Assembly (NCBI GenBank): GCA_900548875.1 | Contig: URMA01000113.1 | Location: forward strand, 1-8,283 | From: an uncultured Porphyromonadaceae bacterium | Lineage (GTDB): Bacteria; Bacteroidota; Bacteroidia; Bacteroidales; Muribaculaceae | Direction: 5' to 3' | Length of the DNA stretch: 8,283 bases | Shown: one piece after another, positions 6,135 through 8,283 of the stretch | Layout: each line of letters starts with the position of its first letter | How positions within the stretch are numbered: the stretch's first letter is position 1 | Position numbers and translations under genes: made by a program | The notes under the pieces: generated by a model | What the model was told of the DNA's origin: nothing | Seen by the model: the letters and a program-made list of their open reading frames with translations, nothing else | Database searches by the model: none

Positions 6135-6173
6135 CGTTACCATCCCGTTACCGAAGAACGGGACGGGTAACGG
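6135..6173. repeat. GTTACC repeat cluster, possible integrase arm-type sites
   Basis: CGTTACC at 6135-6141 is repeated directly inside CCGTTACC at 6145-6152, which is inverted as GGTAACGG at 6166-6173 (8-bp arms, 13-nt loop). Three copies of one heptamer within 40 bp, in the element leader upstream of the integrase, fit arm-type recombinase sites or a regulator operator. Inference only. Confidence 0.4.
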
Positions 6174-6313
6174 CATGGAAAAGGACGGCAAAACGGGGTA
6201 AAAATGCCACTCGCACAGGCGTTTGGAGGCTTTGGGGATGAAAAAGTCCTGCGGCAGATTCGATTGCGCCGGTCTGCTGTGGTTTACATACAGCCAAACA
6301 GCTCTACACAAGG

Positions 6314-6321
6314 TAATTTTG
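6314..6321 (+). promoter_or_regulatory. Putative -7 box of the integrase promoter
   Basis: TAATTTTG matches TAnnTTTG and lies 20 nt before the integrase ATG at 6342. No TTTG is found at the right distance upstream, so the promoter would be weak or regulated. With its neighbours the site reads GTAATTTTGT, nine of ten matching the GTAnnTTTGC core reported for IntDOT-type integrases. Confidence 0.4.
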
Positions 6322-6341
6322 TAACCAAAAAAATCAGGATT

Positions 6342-7577
6342 ATGAGTAGAGCGACATTCAAGATTTTATTTTACCTGAAGCGCAACGCGCCGAAGAAGAA
6401 CGGACTGATACCGGTCATGTGCCGTATCACGGTGAACGGGAAAATCGCACAGTTCAGCTGCAGGCTGGACGTGGAGGAAAAGATGTGGAGCGTGGAGACC
6501 GGGCGGCTGACCGGAAGGAGCAACGTGGCTCTGGAAGGCAACCGTATGCTGGACAAAATCCGCGTGGGCGTGAACAAGGCGTATCAGGACGTGTTCGACC
6601 GCGACACTTACGTCACGGCGGAGAAAGTGCGCAACGAGTACCTCGGCATGGGTATGAACCACAAGACGCTGCTCGCCGTGTTCAGGCAGCACAACGAGGA
6701 CTACGCCAAATTGGTGGGCAAGATGAAGAGCCAGCGCAGCTACTGGAAATACTGCGTGGTTTACAAGCACCTGTCCGAGTTCATCAGGACACGGTACAAA
6801 GTGGAGGACATCACCCTGAAAGAACTCGCCCCCGCCTTCATCACGGACTTCGAGCTGTTCCTCCGGGTGGAGAAAGGGCATTGCACCAACACCGTATGGT
6901 CGTACATGATGCCTTTCCGCAGCATCATCTTCACCGCCATCAACAATGGCTGGCTGCAACGAGATCCGTTCTATGCCTATCACATCACGAAGGAGGAGAC
7001 GAAACGGGGCTACCTGACGAAAGAGGAAATCACGCAGATGATAAACGGCACGTTCAAGAGGAAGAACTACGGACTGATACGCGACCTGTTCATCTTCTGC
7101 TGTTTCACTGGCTTGAGCTGGCGCGACATGGCAAATCTCACGGAAGAAAACCTGCAAGTTTCCTTTGACGGGCACCTGTGGATAAAGACAAGCCGCCAGA
7201 AGACGGGAGTGGAAACGAACATCCGCCTGCTGGACGTGGCGAAGCACATCATCGACAAATACAAGGGTGCTTCCAAAGACGGCAAGCTGCTGCCCGTACC
7301 ATGCTATAACATCTGCAAATACGGCATCAAACAGGTAGCCAAGCAATGCGGAATAAACAAAAACGTAACCTGGCACCAAAGCCGCCATTCGTACGCAACC
7401 ACGATTTGTCTTTCCAACGGCGTGCCCATTGAAACGCTGTCGAAACTGATGGGGCACACGAGCATCCGCTCGACCCAAATCTACGCGAAAATCACGGCGG
7501 AGAAGATGAGCCAAGACATGGAACTGCTCTCTCAAAAGCTCGCCCCGATGGAGAAGTTCATCTGCCAGGCCATTTAG
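6342..7577 (+). CDS. IntDOT-type tyrosine recombinase (integrase)
   Basis: 411-residue site-specific recombinase, probably catalysing integration and excision of the surrounding element. Domain order: N-terminal arm-binding domain (about 1-95, starting SRATFKILFYLKRNAPKKNG), core-binding SAM-like domain (about 105-215) and catalytic domain (about 222-400). Catalytic residues visible: Lys287, His345 and Arg348 (WHQSRHS), His372 (LMGHTS) and nucleophile Tyr381 (STQIYAKI). The first catalytic arginine, normally just after TGL, is Ser259 (CFTGLSWRDMANL), while Arg285 precedes Lys287. This serine, and the 411-residue length, are features I recall for IntDOT of the Bacteroides conjugative transposon CTnDOT. 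The start at 6342 follows AGGA at 6336-6339 and opens on the family's usual MSRATF-like beginning; the in-frame ATG at 6204 would add 46 unlike residues. The gene is visibly richer in GC than the chromosomal flank, with long spurious open frames on other frames. The next gene begins 26 nt downstream. Confidence 0.95.
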   Translation: MSRATFKILFYLKRNAPKKNGLIPVMCRITVNGKIAQFSCRLDVEEKMWSVETGRLTGRSNVALEGNRMLDKIRVGVNKAYQDVFDRDTYVTAEKVRNEYLGMGMNHKTLLAVFRQHNEDYAKLVGKMKSQRSYWKYCVVYKHLSEFIRTRYKVEDITLKELAPAFITDFELFLRVEKGHCTNTVWSYMMPFRSIIFTAINNGWLQRDPFYAYHITKEETKRGYLTKEEITQMINGTFKRKNYGLIRDLFIFCCFTGLSWRDMANLTEENLQVSFDGHLWIKTSRQKTGVETNIRLLDVAKHIIDKYKGASKDGKLLPVPCYNICKYGIKQVAKQCGINKNVTWHQSRHSYATTICLSNGVPIETLSKLMGHTSIRSTQIYAKITAEKMSQDMELLSQKLAPMEKFICQAI

Positions 7578-7603
7578 AAATAGAACTAAAAACGAAAAGA
7601 AAC

Positions 7604-7963
7604 ATGGAAACGAGAGGTGTCATAACAATAGAGAACAGGACGGTGGTCATGCCCGACGCCGAGGTGTGGATGACAATCGGGGAACTGGCAAACCTGTTCT
7701 ACGTGCGCGGCGTGTCGGTGGAAGCCGCCATACGGAGACTGGGAAAGGACGGGATTATGGGCGGAGAGTCATGCCGCCGGATACGTCTGGGCGAAAAGTG
7801 CTACACGGAAGTGTACGGCATGGAAACGGTCATCGCCTTGTCGTTCCGGTTCGACACGGGGCAGGCGGCCCTGTTCCGCAAGTGGATTGCCCGGACGGCG
7901 GCACGTTCCGGGAAAGAGCCTACGGTCATGTTCCTGCACTATCCGCATGGTACGTATTGCTGA
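7604..7963 (+). CDS. RhuM-like small protein of the element
   Basis: 119-residue protein, 26 nt after the integrase and probably in the same transcript. VWMTIGELANLFYVRGVSVEAAIRRL (about 21-46) resembles a helix-turn-helix, and EVYGMETVIALSFRFDTGQAALFRKWI (about 69-95) resembles the YYNLDVIIAVGYRV...FRKWA stretch of the RhuM/Fic-associated N-terminal domain. It is much shorter than full RhuM proteins, so it looks like the isolated N-terminal DNA-binding-like module. No signal peptide or membrane segment. Role unknown; from position it might regulate integration or excision or act as an accessory DNA-binding factor. A strong terminator follows. The reading frame is well supported by position and start context; the family assignment is tentative. 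Confidence 0.75.
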   Translation: METRGVITIENRTVVMPDAEVWMTIGELANLFYVRGVSVEAAIRRLGKDGIMGGESCRRIRLGEKCYTEVYGMETVIALSFRFDTGQAALFRKWIARTAARSGKEPTVMFLHYPHGTYC

Positions 7964-7990
7964 ACGGCACAGACACGGCCTGAAATGAAT

Positions 7991-8036
7991 ATCGGGAGGC
8001 GGCAACTATTATTCAGTTGTCCGTCTCCCGATTTTT
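7991..8036 (+). terminator. Strong intrinsic terminator after the integrase operon
   Basis: Arms 7991-8007 and 8015-8032 form a stem of about 17 bp (one G-T pair, one bulged T at 8020) with a 7-nt loop, followed by TTTTT at 8032-8036. It lies 27 nt after the RhuM-like gene. On the minus strand no good U-run follows, so it mainly serves the plus-strand operon. Confidence 0.88.
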
Positions 8037-8050
8037 ACTTGCCGCAAACG

Positions 8051-8269
8051 TCAGTACGCCTTGCGGTAGTTACGCTCCAATACCTTCTGTACATCGCTCT
8101 CGCGGTAGAGCGTCTTGCCGCCGAACAGGAAATAGGGCAATATCCCCTCGTGGCGGTACTGCTGCAAGGTGCGCCTGCTCACGTGCAGCCTTTCTGCCAG
8201 GTCCCTGTCGGTGAGGTATCGCTCGCCGCCCATCGGCGGGATGTAACTTCCGGCAAGCCTGTCCGCCAT
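8051..8269 (-). CDS. Excisionase-like helix-turn-helix protein (HTH_17)
   Basis: 72-residue small DNA-binding protein of the MerR/excisionase-type HTH_17 fold (PF12728). RYLTDRDLAERLHVSRRTLQQYRHEGILPYFLFGGKTLYRESDVQKVLERN (about 17-67) shows the first helix, the recognition helix VSRRTLQQYRHEG, the turn to FGGKTLYRESDV and the last helix. In Bacteroides integrative elements such proteins act as recombination directionality factors or regulators near int; that role is inferred here. It is convergent with the RhuM-like gene. The frame stays open upstream of the ATG at 8269 to the window edge with no stop, so the true start may lie outside, and a shorter start at Met13 is also possible. A 7-bp inverted repeat (8255-8261/8273-8279) places this ATG in a loop. 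Confidence 0.82.
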   Translation of the reverse strand: MADRLAGSYIPPMGGERYLTDRDLAERLHVSRRTLQQYRHEGILPYFLFGGKTLYRESDVQKVLERNYRKAY

Positions 8270-8283
8270 TTTCAGGCTTCTCC

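Larger units (their letters stand above)
6012..6341. other. Repeat-rich leader upstream of the integrase, no supported gene
   Basis: 330 nt without a convincing gene. It holds a tandem pair GATTTTGAC/GATTTTGGC (6072-6080, 6081-6089), a short hairpin TTTGGC-GAGT-GCCAAA (6084-6099), a CCGTTACC/GGTAACGG inverted repeat (6145-6152, 6166-6173) with another CGTTACC at 6135-6141, and TAATTTTG (6314-6321), which fits a -7 box for the integrase. A region like this would normally hold the attachment core and the arm-type integrase sites. I cannot fix the exact crossover. Confidence 0.5.
6012..8283. mobile_element. Integrase end of a putative integrative (conjugative or mobilizable) element
   Basis: From about 6060 the sequence becomes clearly richer in GC than the dedA-rpe side, and it holds a tyrosine recombinase transcribed inward, a RhuM-like protein and an excisionase-like HTH protein. 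This is the usual make-up of the end of a Bacteroides integrative element. The left boundary is approximate: somewhere between the repeat at 5913-6011 and the integrase start. The other end and any transfer genes are outside the window. Confidence 0.7.

Noticed and set aside
6066..6311. Minus-strand open frame of 81 codons upstream of the integrase
   Set aside because: No recognisable domain, and it overlaps the repeat cluster and the likely attachment region. It may be conserved as DNA rather than protein. A hydrophobic peptide cannot be fully excluded.
6204..6341. 46-residue N-terminal extension of the integrase
   Set aside because: The extension is unlike the family start, whereas 6342 opens directly on the SRATFKILFYLKRN arm-binding domain and gives the expected 411 residues.
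6419..7168. Plus-strand open frame of 249 codons inside the integrase
   Set aside because: Out-of-frame shadow, rich in R/G/Q/H, with no domain; it overlaps a certain gene.
6366..7535. Antisense open frame of 389 codons across the integrase
   Set aside because: It lies wholly opposite a gene with intact catalytic motifs; the translation is low-complexity in H/V/R/L and resembles no family. It is a by-product of GC-rich codons.
7666..8214. Extra frames near the RhuM-like and HTH genes (7666-7983, 7769-8005, 8017-8214)
   Set aside because: They overlap better-supported genes or the terminator and show only arginine/proline-rich GC-frame composition.

Overview
The window looks like a piece of a gut Bacteroides-type chromosome (Bacteroides/Phocaeicola/Parabacteroides group). 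The signs are TAnnTTTG promoter boxes with TTTG about 20 bp upstream, start sites without clear Shine-Dalgarno sequences, a secreted GH9 enzyme of Bacteroidetes type, and a Bacteroides-type integrase. Everything here is read from sequence alone; no search was run.

Left part (1-6011), moderate GC and core-like. A sulfotransferase gene enters from the left edge and ends at 770. It converges on a large minus-strand gene (848-3349) encoding a secreted two-domain enzyme: GH9 glycanase plus a C-terminal NodB-like domain whose catalytic motifs are altered. A bidirectional hairpin terminator separates the two. Divergent from the GH9 gene is a two-gene unit on the plus strand: a six-helix membrane protein (3583-4206) overlapping by 13 nt a small winged-helix regulator (4194-4475). 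Their promoter is surrounded by repeated GTTTATA half-sites forming near-perfect palindromes, which suggests autoregulation by the regulator. A second bidirectional terminator follows. Then comes a minus-strand pair, a DedA-family membrane protein and ribulose-phosphate 3-epimerase, 23 nt apart and so probably one operon. Its promoter lies inside a dyad-rich repeat of about 100 bp (5913-6011).

Right part (about 6012-8283), visibly richer in GC and unlike the left. It begins with a repeat-rich leader with no supported gene (to 6341), then a 411-residue tyrosine recombinase of the IntDOT type, in which the usual first catalytic arginine is a serine. It is followed by a small RhuM-like protein, a strong terminator, and a convergent small excisionase-like HTH protein at the right edge. 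This is best read as the integrase end of an integrative (conjugative or mobilizable) element inserted upstream of dedA; its other end is outside the window.

The most unusual items are the GTTTATA operator array, the GH9-NodB fusion with non-canonical motifs, the promoter-carrying repeat at the chromosome/element boundary, and the serine-for-arginine integrase. I see no tRNA, rRNA, CRISPR array or phage structural gene.
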